Positions 26,279 through 35,162 are shown, numbered from the stretch's first letter. The stretch is 64,000 bases of DNA from an uncultured Peptococcaceae bacterium (GCA_947254645.1 CAMYDW010000005.1:27237-91236), one strand, 5' to 3'. Notes: generated by a model not told the origin, from the sequence alone. Numbers and translations: made by a program.

Positions 26279-27167
26279 GTCGCTCACCTCTTTTTAAAAG
26301 CGCTAAAACCAGATTAATGAGAAGAATAAATACAAATAAAATGACGGCTGTACCAATAAGCGCCTGACGATGTAAATCAGTGGCATAGCCCATTTCTAGC
26401 ACAATGTTCGTGGTCATCGTTCGCACGCCATCTAGCAGGCTTTGTGGAATCATGACTTGATTGCCAGCAACCATGATCACAGCCATGGTTTCACCTATTG
26501 CACGCCCCAACCCTAAAACAATACCTGTTAAGATACCTGATTTAGCCGCTGGAACCATGACTAGAAAAATACTTCTTTCGTGGCTCGCTCCTAAACCAAT
26601 GCTGGCTTCATAGTAGCTTGTTGGCACTGAACGAATAGACGTTTCTGCCATACTAATAATGGTTGGCAAAATCATCATGCCAAGTAAAATAGCCGCTGCC
26701 AACACACTCAGTCCACGTCCTCCAAAACTTTCTCTAATCCAAGGCACCAAAACCATTAAACCAAAAAAGCCATAAACCACAGAAGGAATACCTGCCAATA
26801 ATTGTACGCCTGATTTAAAAAACCGATAATATTGAGCTGAACAATAATACACCATGTAAATAGCAGTGAGCACACCAATAGGTACACCTATAATCAGTGC
26901 ACCTATTGTCACATACACACTCCCAACAATCATTGGGAAAATGGAGAAAAGATGGTTGGTTGGCCGCCACTCCATCCCAGTTAAAAATTGCCACAAACCA
27001 ATTTCTTTAATTGCTGGTAGACCATTTGAAAAGAGAAAAAGACAGATGATTGCCACTGCAATAACAGACAAGCTGGCAGCCGCTAAAAAAATACCATGCA
27101 TGCCTTTTTCTAATAATTGATTTGACGATTTTTTATGCTTCATCGTGTTTGATACCTTGCCACTCAT
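26271..27167 (-). CDS. pstC: Phosphate ABC transporter permease PstC
   Basis: A 298-aa permease with six membrane segments and the conserved YEASIGLGASHERSIFLVMVP loop and GRAIGETMAV. The ATG at 27167 has AGGAG 6 nt upstream, inside the end of pstS, so pstS and pstC overlap by 35 nt. Confidence 0.94.
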   Translation of the reverse strand: MSGKVSNTMKHKKSSNQLLEKGMHGIFLAAASLSVIAVAIICLFLFSNGLPAIKEIGLWQFLTGMEWRPTNHLFSIFPMIVGSVYVTIGALIIGVPIGVLTAIYMVYYCSAQYYRFFKSGVQLLAGIPSVVYGFFGLMVLVPWIRESFGGRGLSVLAAAILLGMMILPTIISMAETSIRSVPTSYYEASIGLGASHERSIFLVMVPAAKSGILTGIVLGLGRAIGETMAVIMVAGNQVMIPQSLLDGVRTMTTNIVLEMGYATDLHRQALIGTAVILFVFILLINLVLALLKRGERHG

Positions 27168-28035
27168 TGATTTCTCCTAAATAAATACTTTTTACTTCTT
27201 TCGCAGTCATATTTTTAATAGGGTTGTCATTATTGACGATGACAGCAATACCATCTTGCGCAATAGATTGAACCGTTAGCGCTTCTTTTGTTTCGGCACC
27301 TTTTAACGCGCGTGATGCCATCCCGATATCGCAAGTTCCATCAATAGTATTTGTAATCCCTGTTGAAGAGTCACTTTGTTGAATTTCAATACTAACATCT
27401 GGATTAACCTTTATATAAGCTTCTTTTAGCTTTTCCATAATTGGCGTAATAGAGCTAGAGCCAGAAACAACCAGCTTCCCTTTCAAGCCACTCTTTTTTT
27501 CATAAGCTGCGCCATCATCGCTGCCAACATAGCCAGCATCTTGAATAATTTGTTGACCATTTTTACTCATCATGTAGGCAACAAAATCTTGACCAATCTC
27601 AGATAATCCTTCTTTATAGACGATGTTAAGGGGTCTAGATATCTTATATTCACCGGATTTGATGGTTTCAGGGCTTGGTTTTACCCCATCAATGGCAACT
27701 GTTCTAATCGTATCATTGACAGAGCCTAATGAGATATAACCCACTGCATAACTATCTTGAGCAACTGTTGTCATCATCACGCTTGTGTTGTTTGTTTCAA
27801 CAATAGAGGTGCTTGTTTTATCTACTTTCTTCCCATTTTCCTCTACTTCTATCCCTAACAATTCAATGAAAGCGCCTCGTGTACCAGAACCATTTTCTCG
27901 TGTTGTTGCATGAATACTTTTTGACCAATCAAAAGCATCCGCTTTTCCACCGTTTTCTGTTGCGCCGTTCCCGCAACCAGCTAACACACCGACACATAAA
28001 AGCAGCGATAAACCGACCCATTTCCATTGTTTCAT
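27133..28035 (-). CDS. pstS: Circularly permuted phosphate-binding protein PstS
   Basis: Lipoprotein of 300 aa (lipobox GVLAGCGNG). Its two halves are in reversed order compared with classical PstS. The segment that is usually C-terminal comes first (TTRENGSGTRGAFIELLG, VGYISLGSVNDTIRTVAIDG, ISRPLNIVYK, about 40-175). The usually N-terminal segment comes last (VVSGSSSITPIMEKLKEAY, DSSTGITNTIDGTCDIGMASR, IAQDGIAVIVNNDNPI, ending EINEWQGI). Both phosphate-binding loops, SGTRG and SGSSSIT, are present. It is first in the pst operon behind a Pho box. I have a memory of similarly arranged proteins in Clostridia but cannot confirm how widespread they are. Confidence 0.85.
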   Translation of the reverse strand: MKQWKWVGLSLLLCVGVLAGCGNGATENGGKADAFDWSKSIHATTRENGSGTRGAFIELLGIEVEENGKKVDKTSTSIVETNNTSVMMTTVAQDSYAVGYISLGSVNDTIRTVAIDGVKPSPETIKSGEYKISRPLNIVYKEGLSEIGQDFVAYMMSKNGQQIIQDAGYVGSDDGAAYEKKSGLKGKLVVSGSSSITPIMEKLKEAYIKVNPDVSIEIQQSDSSTGITNTIDGTCDIGMASRALKGAETKEALTVQSIAQDGIAVIVNNDNPIKNMTAKEVKSIYLGEINEWQGIKHDEA

Positions 28036-28100
28036 TCTTCAATTCCCTCTTTCTCTTATTTGTTGAACTGGTTTCTATAGTCTTGATGATAATGTACCAG

Positions 28101-28140
28101 TGTAAAATGAAAAACGGCTTTTATGTTAAATCTATGTAAA
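28101..28140 (-). promoter_or_regulatory. Pho box upstream of pstS
   Basis: On the minus strand TTTACA (28135-28140) and TTAACA (28124-28129) repeat with 11-nt period, and a third TTTACA (28101-28106) is about two turns further. This is the direct-repeat pattern recognised by PhoP/PhoB in Gram-positive bacteria (TTWACA with 5-nt gaps). It sits ~70-105 nt upstream of the pstS start. Confidence 0.75.
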
Positions 28141-28153
28141 ATCATCTTTTAAT

Positions 28154-28190
28154 AAAAAAAGATGCATGGGAAAACCCAAAGCATCTTTTT
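28154..28190. terminator. Bidirectional terminator
   Basis: AAAGATGCATGGG AAAA CCCAAAGCATCTTT stem with T-tracts on both strands, between pstS and the small frame at 28.2-28.4 kb. Confidence 0.8.
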
Positions 28191-28204
28191 CATTTATTCT
28201 TTTA

Positions 28205-28390
28205 TTAAGCGGAATGAGGCCGATGAAAAACAACGGAACATAATGCAACCAATAGCAGTAGGATGAGCTTCCAGCTAATCTGTTTTTTCCATACCTTTCT
28301 CCTTTGTGAGCGCTCACGAGCTACTTCATTATAATAGCACAATTCAGCCACATCACTCCTATAGAAATACATGACATTAAATTTTCTCAA
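28205..28390 (-). CDS. Possible small membrane peptide (frame uncertain)
   Basis: An open frame of 61 aa ending in a hydrophobic helix, SWKLILLLLVALCSVVFH, whose double stop is followed at once by a terminator. The start of the frame lies just after the xpt terminator and lacks a good ribosome-binding site. A good site, AAAGGAG, lies inside (minus strand, about 28295-28301) followed by an ATG that opens another frame, Met-Glu-Lys-Thr-Asp-stop, with a run of six A. Loss of one A would join this ATG to the hydrophobic frame as a 28-residue peptide. A TATAAT box and a perfect GTGAGCGCTCAC palindrome precede the AAAGGAG. It may be a frameshifted or slippage-dependent small gene. Confidence 0.3.
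   Translation of the reverse strand: MRKFNVMYFYRSDVAELCYYNEVARERSQRRKVWKKQISWKLILLLLVALCSVVFHRPHSA
28305..28320. promoter_or_regulatory. LacI-like palindromic operator candidate
   Basis: The 12-bp perfect palindrome GTGAGCGCTCAC, the same core as the symmetric lac operator, lies between a TATAAT box (minus strand) and an AAAGGAG site. Position suits repressor binding near a start point, but chance is possible. Confidence 0.35.
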
Positions 28391-28391
28391 T

Positions 28392-28428
28392 AAAAAAAGT
28401 ATCTGCCTTTCAGACAGATACCTTTTTA
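28392..28428 (-). terminator. xpt-pbuX terminator
   Basis: AAAGGTATCTG TCTGAAAGG CAGATACTTT hairpin followed by Ts on the minus strand, immediately after the xpt stop. Confidence 0.85.
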
Positions 28429-28432
28429 TATT

Positions 28433-29011
28433 TTATTCAGCGTTTTCAAAAATAACACTATCATCAGTAAAGGATGCAATACGTGCTTGACTATAGACAT
28501 CATAGCCCATTGCACGATATTTATCCCCACCACCTTGAAATACCTTTTCAATGGCAATACCGATTCCCACCACATCAGCACCAGATTGAGCACATACATC
28601 TAACATGCCACCAAGGGCCTGTCCTACAGCAAGGAAATCATCGATTAAAAGCACCTTGTCCTCTGTTGTAAGAAATTTCTTGTCCACACGGATGCTATAC
28701 TCTTTTTTCTTGGTGTAAGAGTAAACCTTACTCGTATACACCTCATCGCCAAGGGTGGCAGATTCTGTTTTCTTAGCAAAAACAACTGGCACACCCAAAT
28801 AATGTGCTGCTGCAAATGCCACTGCGATGCCAGAAACCTCGAGAGTGAAAACTTTAGTAATACCAGAATTTGCAAAATGCTCTGCAAAATCTTTGCCCAT
28901 TTCCATAAATAAAGCAGTGTCAATCTGATGGTTCAAAAAATGATCGACCTTTAAGATGTTGCCAGGCAAAACACGCCCTTCACTTTTAATTTTTTCCTCT
29001 AAAAGCTTCAT
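28433..29011 (-). CDS. xpt: Xanthine phosphoribosyltransferase
   Basis: Purine salvage enzyme of 192 aa converting xanthine and PRPP to XMP. It matches Bacillus Xpt: MKLLEEKIKSEGRVLPGNILKVD, FLNHQID, KVFTLEVSGIAVA, and the PRPP loop VLLIDDFLAVGQALGG. It overlaps the pbuX stop (TAATG), so salvage enzyme and permease are coupled. I see no purine riboswitch upstream. Confidence 0.95.
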   Translation of the reverse strand: MKLLEEKIKSEGRVLPGNILKVDHFLNHQIDTALFMEMGKDFAEHFANSGITKVFTLEVSGIAVAFAAAHYLGVPVVFAKKTESATLGDEVYTSKVYSYTKKKEYSIRVDKKFLTTEDKVLLIDDFLAVGQALGGMLDVCAQSGADVVGIGIAIEKVFQGGGDKYRAMGYDVYSQARIASFTDDSVIFENAE

Positions 29012-30342
29012 TATCTTTCATCCCTCTTTTCAACAAGTACCATATTTAAAATTAATGCCGCTAATGTACCAGTAGAAATACCTGATGAGAAAATCATTTG
29101 AATTGCACTAGGAAGATTTTGTAGGATGTCTGGCTTCACAGTGACACCAATCCCAAGTGCAAAAGCCACTGAAATAATAAGCAATTCTCTATCTCCTAAA
29201 TGAATAAAAGAAAGGGTCTTAATCCCTTGCGCCGCCACAAGGCCAAACATAATCACCCCTACACCACCTAAAACAGCAGATGGCATGACAGCAATCAAGG
29301 CACTTAATTTAGGAAATACCCCTAAAAAAGCCAAAATAATCCCAGCTAAAATCATCACACGACGACTTGCGACCTTTGTTAAGGTGATTAAGCCAACATT
29401 TTGTGAGAAAGCAGTGTTTGGTCCTGCACCAAACAAGCCTGAAATAGCGGAACCAATCCCATCACAAAGCACCCCTGAAGCAACTCTGTCGCTAGAAAGC
29501 TTTTGATTTGAAGATTCGCCAATCGCAATCATAATCCCTACTGTCCCAATCGTGGAAACCAAGAAAGCTGGCACAAAAGCTAAAGTAGAAGCCAAATCAA
29601 AATGAAAACCATATTGTAAGATTCTTGGAAAAGCAATCCATTTTGCATCTGCCACTGCTTGTAAATTAACCATCCCCATCGGAATACAAACAATATAACC
29701 TGCTACCATTCCAATGAATACAGCAGCAGTACTCATAATCCCTTTTCCAAAATGATGCAAAAATAAAGTAAATAACATAATAGAGAAAGCGACACCAAGA
29801 TTTTTTAATGAACCGTAATCTTGTGCACCCACGCCCCCAGCTGCCCAGTCAATACTAACAGGCAACAAGGTAATACCAATTAAGCTGACTACTGTCCCGG
29901 TAATAAGTGGCGGAAAGAACTTCATTAAGGGCTTAATAAAACGACTCAAAATCACTTCTACTAAAGAGCCTGTGATTGTCGCAGTAATAATCCCAGCAAT
30001 ACCAAACTGACTCCCAACACTAATGGATGGATTTACAAAAGTAAAGTCCGTCCCCATCATACCTGGCACCCTTGATCCAATAGGTCCCACTCCTCGTGAT
30101 TGAAGAATTGTGGTAATCCCAGAAGCAAAGATGGTTGCACTCACCATAATAGAGGTTTGTTCAACACTAAAATTTAATACCGCACACACCACCAAGGGCA
30201 CCGCAATAATCCCCGCAAAGGCTGCTAAGATATGTTGGAGCGCCAATACCAAAGACATCGCAAAAGGTGGCTTATCATCAATACCGTAAAGGAGGCGGTC
30301 TGTTTTACTCTCAGCACCATCATTCATCATTTTTTCTTCCAT
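29011..30342 (-). CDS. pbuX: Xanthine/uracil permease family transporter (xanthine permease)
   Basis: NCS2 family transporter of 443 aa with about 12-14 membrane segments: LVLALQHILAAFAGIIAVPLVV at the N-terminus, QSRGVGPIGSRVPGMMG, and the signature GLFGAGPNTAFSQNVGLITLTKVASR. Clustering with xpt indicates xanthine import. GGGGAGAG precedes the ATG. The leader is AT-rich, with a TATAAT box at 30394-30399. Confidence 0.93.
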   Translation of the reverse strand: MEEKMMNDGAESKTDRLLYGIDDKPPFAMSLVLALQHILAAFAGIIAVPLVVCAVLNFSVEQTSIMVSATIFASGITTILQSRGVGPIGSRVPGMMGTDFTFVNPSISVGSQFGIAGIITATITGSLVEVILSRFIKPLMKFFPPLITGTVVSLIGITLLPVSIDWAAGGVGAQDYGSLKNLGVAFSIMLFTLFLHHFGKGIMSTAAVFIGMVAGYIVCIPMGMVNLQAVADAKWIAFPRILQYGFHFDLASTLAFVPAFLVSTIGTVGIMIAIGESSNQKLSSDRVASGVLCDGIGSAISGLFGAGPNTAFSQNVGLITLTKVASRRVMILAGIILAFLGVFPKLSALIAVMPSAVLGGVGVIMFGLVAAQGIKTLSFIHLGDRELLIISVAFALGIGVTVKPDILQNLPSAIQMIFSSGISTGTLAALILNMVLVEKRDER

Positions 30343-30510
30343 TATTCTCTCCCCAGCAAATTATTTATAAATATTAATAAATTCAAGGATATTATTATAT
30401 CAAATAACAAATCATCAATAAATAACAAATGCAGATTTTCTATCACAAAAAAATATATATTAAACAAAATCTTTAGCAATCATTTTGATGCCACTAATAA
30501 TTTTATAAAT

Positions 30511-30551
30511 AAAAAAACAGATAAATTTCTAAGTTGAAATTTATCTGTTTA
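30511..30551 (-). terminator. Terminator of the tRNA operon
   Basis: AAACAGATAAATTTC / GAAATTTATCTGTTT stem followed by Ts on the minus strand, 4 nt past the tRNA-Met gene. Confidence 0.88.
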
Positions 30552-30555
30552 CTGA

Positions 30556-30629
30556 TGGCGGCACAGGGACTTGAACCCCGGACACTACGGGTATGAACCG
30601 TATGCTCTAGCCAGCTGAGCTATGCCGCC
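30556..30629 (-). tRNA. tRNA-Met (CAT), elongator type
   Basis: Cloverleaf with acceptor GGCGGCA/TGCCGCC, D arm AGCTCAGCTGGCTAGAGC, anticodon loop TTCATAC (CAT) and T arm GGGGTTCAAGTCCC. Full pairing of position 1 with 72 argues against an initiator tRNA; an Ile2 (lysidine) tRNA cannot be fully excluded. CCA is not encoded. Confidence 0.92.
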
Positions 30630-30632
30630 ATA

Positions 30633-30705
30633 AGCTGATAACCAGAGTTGAACTGGTGACCTCCACCTTACCAAGGTGGCGCTCTACCAACTGAGCTATA
30701 TCAGC
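30633..30705 (-). tRNA. tRNA-Thr (GGT)
   Basis: Acceptor GCTGATA/TATCAGC, anticodon stem CCACC/GGTGG with loop TTGGTAA (GGT), T arm CCAGTTCAACTCTGG. CCA is not encoded. Confidence 0.95.
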
Positions 30706-30709
30706 AAGA

Positions 30710-30782
30710 TTGCGGGGACAGGACTTGAACCTGCGACCTTCGGGTTATGAGCCCGACGAGCTGCCAACTGCTCCACCCCGCG
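30710..30782 (-). tRNA. Initiator tRNA-fMet (CAT)
   Basis: Acceptor CGCGGGG pairs with CCCCGC plus an unpaired A at position 72, the C1-A72 mismatch of initiator tRNAs. The anticodon stem contains GGG/CCC pairs and the loop is CTCATAA (CAT). Confidence 0.95.
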
Positions 30783-30793
30783 GCATTATAAAA

Positions 30794-30876
30794 TGGAGGG
30801 AACAGGATTCGAACCTGTGAAAGCACAGCTAACGGATTTACAGTCCGTCCCCTTTGGCCAACTTGGGTATCCCTCC
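30794..30876 (-). tRNA. tRNA-Tyr (GTA)
   Basis: Class II tRNA with a long variable arm (AGCTGTGCTTTCACAG region), acceptor GGAGGGA/TCCCTCC, anticodon stem ACGGA/TCCGT with loop CTGTAAA (GTA). First gene of the four-tRNA operon. Confidence 0.95.
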
Positions 30877-30920
30877 ATATGAAGCTTGTTGAACTTGCTT
30901 TAACTCAACCAGCGAAGATA

Positions 30921-30949
30921 ATATTACCATGCAATTCGCTGAATGTCAA
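30921..30949 (-). promoter_or_regulatory. Promoter of the Tyr-fMet-Thr-Met tRNA operon
   Basis: TTGACA (minus, 30944-30949), a 17-nt spacer and TAATAT (30921-30926). The start point would be ~40 nt before tRNA-Tyr. Confidence 0.85.
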
Positions 30950-30968
30950 TCGTTTTTGAAAAGTTTTT

Positions 30969-31496
30969 TTATTTTTTTTTAGTTTTTTTGCCAGAATGAA
31001 TCATTTCATACAATTTTTGCCTAATATCATGGTCTAATTGAGCATCTAAAGGGTTGGATGCCTCTGGTATTTTTTTTAATTCTTGTCGACTCAGCGCTTT
31101 CTGATGGAAAACCATGCTGTGCAATTCCATCGCTGATAGTCGTAACCCACCTTGGGCAAGAACGGTTTCTTGCTCAAGGCGATCACTTGTGGCGACATAA
31201 ATCTGTTGATGTCTTGGTAGTTGAGCCACCAAGCGCTCAATGGCCATATCTGCTGTACTGCCTTCTGCTGTAAAGATAATTTCAATATATGGATTTTCTA
31301 CATAAGTGCCTCTATTGCCTTTAACACGCCAGCCATCAAAAACCAATATGGTATGAAAGCCGCTGGATACAGCATACTCTGTTAAATAATCAATTAATTT
31401 TTTGCGTGCTTCTTCTAAGGAGTCTTCACGCACATTAACCAATTCTGGCCAGGCGCCAATAATATTATAACCGTCAACGACCAGATAGGTCTTCAT
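30969..31496 (-). CDS. yacP: NYN-domain ribonuclease (YacP/Rae1-like)
   Basis: A 175-aa PIN-like endoribonuclease: VVDGYNIIGAWPEL at the start, ILVFDGWRVKGNRG, EIIFTAEGSTADMAIERLV and VATSDRLEQETV, with conserved Asp residues. In Bacillus this protein (Rae1) cleaves mRNA on the ribosome. It lies 1 nt after rlmB, the conserved mrnC-rlmB-yacP context. Confidence 0.92.
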   Translation of the reverse strand: MKTYLVVDGYNIIGAWPELVNVREDSLEEARKKLIDYLTEYAVSSGFHTILVFDGWRVKGNRGTYVENPYIEIIFTAEGSTADMAIERLVAQLPRHQQIYVATSDRLEQETVLAQGGLRLSAMELHSMVFHQKALSRQELKKIPEASNPLDAQLDHDIRQKLYEMIHSGKKTKKK

Positions 31497-31497
31497 A

Positions 31498-32226
31498 CTA
31501 TCCCTCCATACGTCTACTTATTTCAGAGAGCACTACCCCTGCAGCGACAGATGCATTCAGTGAATTAATTTTTCCTCTCATAGGAATTGATACCGTAAAA
31601 TCGCATTGTTGACTCACCAAGGGACGCATGCCATGGCCTTCATTACCAATGACAATCGCCAAGGCCCCTTCTAATTTAGCTTTATAGATGTTTTCTCCAT
31701 CCATAGCCGTACCGCAAACCCATAGACCTTCCTTTTTTAAATCCTTAAGGGTCTGTGCAATATTGGCCACACGTGCCACAGGAATATATTGAATAGCCCC
31801 AGCAGCGGCTTTTGCAACGGTACCTGTTAAAGAAGCGGCTCGACGCTTCGGAATAATCAAGCCATGTGCACCAAAGGCATCGGCATTACGCATAATGGCA
31901 CCAAGATTGTGTGGATCTTCTATTTCATCCAAAACCAATACAATTGGTTTTTCCCTTTTTTCGCGTGCACGTTCTAAGATTTCTTGCCATTCCACAAAAG
32001 AGACTTCTGCAACAGAAGCATACACCCCTTGGTGATTTTGACCTTTAAATAACTGGTCCAACTTTTTTCGTTCTGCCTGCTGAACTGGTATTTGTCTTTC
32101 TCTTGCAAGTTGATAAATATCATCAATGATTTTATGCTTGGTCCCTTTTACAATATAGATTCTATTGATTTCTGTCCCACTAATAATTGCTTCTTTGACA
32201 GGATTACGGCCATAAATTTCACTCAT
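31498..32226 (-). CDS. rlmB: 23S rRNA (guanosine-2'-O-)-methyltransferase RlmB
   Basis: A SPOUT methyltransferase of 242 aa with the N-terminal substrate domain (EIYGRNPVKEAI) and motifs LDEIEDPHNLGAIMRNADAFG, VIGNEGHGM and IPMRGKINSLNASVAAGV. GGAGG precedes the ATG at 32226, which overlaps the dfrA stop. Confidence 0.95.
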   Translation of the reverse strand: MSEIYGRNPVKEAIISGTEINRIYIVKGTKHKIIDDIYQLARERQIPVQQAERKKLDQLFKGQNHQGVYASVAEVSFVEWQEILERAREKREKPIVLVLDEIEDPHNLGAIMRNADAFGAHGLIIPKRRAASLTGTVAKAAAGAIQYIPVARVANIAQTLKDLKKEGLWVCGTAMDGENIYKAKLEGALAIVIGNEGHGMRPLVSQQCDFTVSIPMRGKINSLNASVAAGVVLSEISRRMEG

Positions 32227-32747
32227 TGTTGATATGCCTCCAAACACTTAGGATTATTATTTTTAAAGTAACAAATTTTGAATGCTTTTCCCTTTTCTTC
32301 ATCTTCTCGCAAAACCTCTGCCAACTCCCAGTCAACATTTTTTGCTAGATTCGGAAAATAACTGTCGACACTTTCATAAGCATATTCAAGACAAGTGACA
32401 TAGCCACCTTTACAGTAAGGCAGCAAGGATTCATATAAGCTTGCCCCACCAAGAAGAAAGACATCTTCTCGATTCAAGCGGGTAAGGGTCGCTTCTAGTT
32501 CTGAAATAGAATGGACTAATATCACATCGCCATTTGGGACAAAATCACAATCTCGAGTAAGAACAATATTGACACGATTAGGCAAAGGTTTTTTATTTGG
32601 GAAACTTTCTAATGTCTTGCGCCCCATCACCACCACATGATTGGTTGTTGTTGCTTTAAAAAACGCCATATCCTTTGACAAATGATCCAATAGGCCCCCT
32701 TGATAGCCAATGCCCCAATTGCTATCTGCTACAACAATAAACTCCAT
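32223..32747 (-). CDS. dfrA: Dihydrofolate reductase
   Basis: A 174-aa enzyme reducing dihydrofolate with NADPH. FIVVADSNWGIGYQGGLL, MGRKTLESFPNKKPLPNR and VFLLGGASLYESLL are visible. It follows thyA by 8 nt; thymidylate synthase produces the dihydrofolate this enzyme recycles. Confidence 0.95.
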   Translation of the reverse strand: MEFIVVADSNWGIGYQGGLLDHLSKDMAFFKATTTNHVVVMGRKTLESFPNKKPLPNRVNIVLTRDCDFVPNGDVILVHSISELEATLTRLNREDVFLLGGASLYESLLPYCKGGYVTCLEYAYESVDSYFPNLAKNVDWELAEVLREDEEKGKAFKICYFKNNNPKCLEAYQQ

Positions 32748-32755
32748 TGTTACTC

Positions 32756-33586
32756 CTATTCTGCAACTGGAATGCGTTGCCCAAACTCGTGAAATCGATA
32801 GTTCTCTAGCACAACATCTTCTACTGTAAAATCGTAGAAATCTTGAATATCAGGATTTAATTTAAACGTAGGTGCTGCAAAGCCATCTTTTGCCAGAAGC
32901 TCTTCCACCAATGGCACATGACGATCATAGATATGTGCATCTGCAATGACGTGTACAAACTCTCCAGCTTCTAAACCGCTCACCTGAGCAATCATATGAA
33001 CCAAGGTGGCATATTGTGCAACATTCCAATTATTTGCAGTCAACATGTCTTGGCTACGCTGATTTAATATAGCATTGAGTCGATTCCCACTCACATTAAA
33101 AGTCATACTATAAGCACACGGATAGAGGCCCATTTCATGTAAATCATGATGGTTATAGATATTGGTCATAATGCGGCGGCTATTTGGCTGATGCTTCAAA
33201 TCATATAAAACACGATCAACTTGGTCAAATAAGCCTTCTGCATACTGATGCTTTAATCCTAGCTGATAACCATATGCTTTCCCAATGGTTCCTTCATCGT
33301 CTGCCCAGGCATCCCAAATATGGCTACGCAACTCACTGATACGATTGGATTTTTTTTGCCAAATCCATAGCAATTCATCGATGGCATTGACCATATTTGT
33401 TTTTCTAAGGGTAAGAATTGGAAATTCATCTTGAAGTTGATAACGATTCACTAAGCCAAAACATTTAATCGTGTGTGCTGGTGTGCCATCAGACCATTTT
33501 GGTCGAACATCATACGCTGTATCCCAGACACCTGTGTCAAGAATTTGACGCATATTTTTTTTAAACAAGTCATCCGCATAGGTCAT
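32756..33586 (-). CDS. thyA: Thymidylate synthase
   Basis: A 276-aa enzyme methylating dUMP. The active-site Cys is in YPCAYSMTFNV (commonly PCHTLFQF, so the residues after Cys differ), followed by LNQRSQDMLTANNWNVAQYA and HVIADAHIYDRH. This resembles the longer ThyA branch with divergent loop residues. AAGGAG precedes the ATG. It sits with dfrA between mrnC and rlmB, where many relatives have no folate genes. Confidence 0.93.
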   Translation of the reverse strand: MTYADDLFKKNMRQILDTGVWDTAYDVRPKWSDGTPAHTIKCFGLVNRYQLQDEFPILTLRKTNMVNAIDELLWIWQKKSNRISELRSHIWDAWADDEGTIGKAYGYQLGLKHQYAEGLFDQVDRVLYDLKHQPNSRRIMTNIYNHHDLHEMGLYPCAYSMTFNVSGNRLNAILNQRSQDMLTANNWNVAQYATLVHMIAQVSGLEAGEFVHVIADAHIYDRHVPLVEELLAKDGFAAPTFKLNPDIQDFYDFTVEDVVLENYRFHEFGQRIPVAE

Positions 33587-33590
33587 GTTT

Positions 33591-34001
33591 TTATTCTCCT
33601 TCTTGTAACTCTTTCAGTTTATCAAATACCCATTGCAAGCGCTTTTCATCGTCACATAGATACCAATAACCGATAATGGCTTCCACAGCTGTGGCACGGC
33701 GATAGTCTTGAGTATTGGCATTTTTAGGCACAATACCTTTGGCATTGCGTCCTCTTTTGAGTACGCCAGCTTCAATTTCGTTTAGCGCTGGTTCGATCAG
33801 CCCATAGAGGGCCGATTGTGTTCTGTTATTGACAAACTTTACACCAAATTTATTCAGAGTATGGGCATTAACACTTTTTTCTAAAAGCATGGTTCTTACA
33901 TAAAGTTCATAAACAGCATCCCCAATGTAGGCTAAGGTCAATCCTGGTAGCTGTTCTGGACGATCAATATTTTTTTTACACAAGTCATTTGCTTTATGCA
34001 T
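33591..34001 (-). CDS. mrnC: Mini-ribonuclease III
   Basis: A 136-aa RNase III-like enzyme lacking a dsRNA-binding domain; it matures 23S r[21 protein letters not shown] carries the catalytic acidic residues, and [12 protein letters not shown] the second set. GGAGGA lies 5 nt before the ATG at 34001, inside the ispF end. Confidence 0.95.
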   Translation of the reverse strand: MHKANDLCKKNIDRPEQLPGLTLAYIGDAVYELYVRTMLLEKSVNAHTLNKFGVKFVNNRTQSALYGLIEPALNEIEAGVLKRGRNAKGIVPKNANTQDYRRATAVEAIIGYWYLCDDEKRLQWVFDKLKELQEGE

Positions 34002-34473
34002 GTAATTCCTCCAACGTGCAGACAGCATAAGCACTAATGCCTTCACCATTCCCAACAAACCCCAAATGTTCGGTCGTTGTCGCTTTCACATTGATAAATT
34101 CAAGTGCTACGCCAAGGGCGTTCGCAATATTTTCTCTCATCATTGGGATATGAGGCGCCATTTTAGGGGCTTGGGCGCAGATAATAGCATCCACATTATG
34201 AACTTTTAAATTTTTTTCTGAAATTTTATCTTTACAGCTCGCCATTAACTGCAAACTGTCTGCACCTTTATAGATTGGATCACTGTCTGGGAAATGTTTG
34301 CCTATATCCCCTAATGCTGCGGCGCCTAAAATAGCATCCATAATAGCATGTACCAAGACGTCTGCATCAGAATGCCCCAATAGGCCTTTCTCATAAGGGA
34401 TGTCCACGCCTCCTAATACAAGCGCTCTATCTGTCACTAATTGATGTACATCATAACCGACTCCTACTCTCAT
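33994..34473 (-). CDS. ispF: 2-C-methyl-D-erythritol 2,4-cyclodiphosphate synthase
   Basis: MEP-pathway enzyme of 159 aa. [10 protein letters not shown] carries the zinc ligands, [23 protein letters not shown] and the C-terminal [17 protein letters not shown] are typical. It overlaps ispD by 4 nt and mrnC by 8 nt. Confidence 0.96.
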   Translation of the reverse strand: MRVGVGYDVHQLVTDRALVLGGVDIPYEKGLLGHSDADVLVHAIMDAILGAAALGDIGKHFPDSDPIYKGADSLQLMASCKDKISEKNLKVHNVDAIICAQAPKMAPHIPMMRENIANALGVALEFINVKATTTEHLGFVGNGEGISAYAVCTLEELHA

Positions 34474-35162
34474 TGATGCATTTCCTCCCATTCACTGTGC
34501 ATTTTTTCTGCCCAAATAAAGTCTTCTTTTACTGTCATTTTCTGCATCATTAAAGCACCTTCAACCACCTGTATCGAATACCCAAAATATTCACAAATAG
34601 ATGCATCATCAGTAAAAACCGCTGATGTTTCAGCGGCCATCAGATGTAATTTTTGAATGTCTTTTGCCACAAAAGCCTGGGGTGTTTGAATCGCTCTTAA
34701 AAGTGCTCTATTAGGTGTTTCAACCACCAATCCCTTTTCATCAACACGCTTAATGGTATCGGTCACTGATAATCCTGGAATCGTCCCAAGCCCAACTGTT
34801 GTCTGTTCTAGTAAGTTCTCTATTACTGTCACTGGCACAAAAGGACGTGCGCCATCATGAATGAGCACTTTGTCCCATGTATTTGGCATGGCTAATAGTG
34901 CGTTTCGTACAGAATCCTGGCGCTCCTTACCACCTCCGACAAATTGACATCGAGAGATGGCAACGCCTGCTTCTACTACAGCTTGAGCTGCAGCATCTTT
35001 TTCTCCTGTGGCAATGACAATAATGAGTTCATCTACCACTTTTGCTAAACTTTCAATGGCATAGCTTAGAATGCATCGACCGTGAAGCATTAGATACTGT
35101 TTATTCATCCCAGCACCCATGCGCTTGCCACGTCCACCTGCTAATATAATTGCACCATTCAT
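34470..35162 (-). CDS. ispD: 2-C-methyl-D-erythritol 4-phosphate cytidylyltransferase
   Basis: MEP-pathway enzyme of 230 aa joining CTP and [23 protein letters not shown] is the nucleotide loop; [11 protein letters not shown] and [11 protein letters not shown] are further signatures. It is followed by ispF with a 4-nt overlap. Confidence 0.96.
   Translation of the reverse strand: MNGAIILAGGRGKRMGAGMNKQYLMLHGRCILSYAIESLAKVVDELIIVIATGEKDAAAQAVVEAGVAISRCQFVGGGKERQDSVRNALLAMPNTWDKVLIHDGARPFVPVTVIENLLEQTTVGLGTIPGLSVTDTIKRVDEKGLVVETPNRALLRAIQTPQAFVAKDIQKLHLMAAETSAVFTDDASICEYFGYSIQVVEGALMMQKMTVKEDFIWAEKMHSEWEEMHQ

Noticed and set aside
30343..30510. Purine riboswitch upstream of pbuX-xpt
   Set aside because: Xanthine operons of Bacillota often have one, but neither the conserved junction nor the loop sequences are present in this AT-rich leader.
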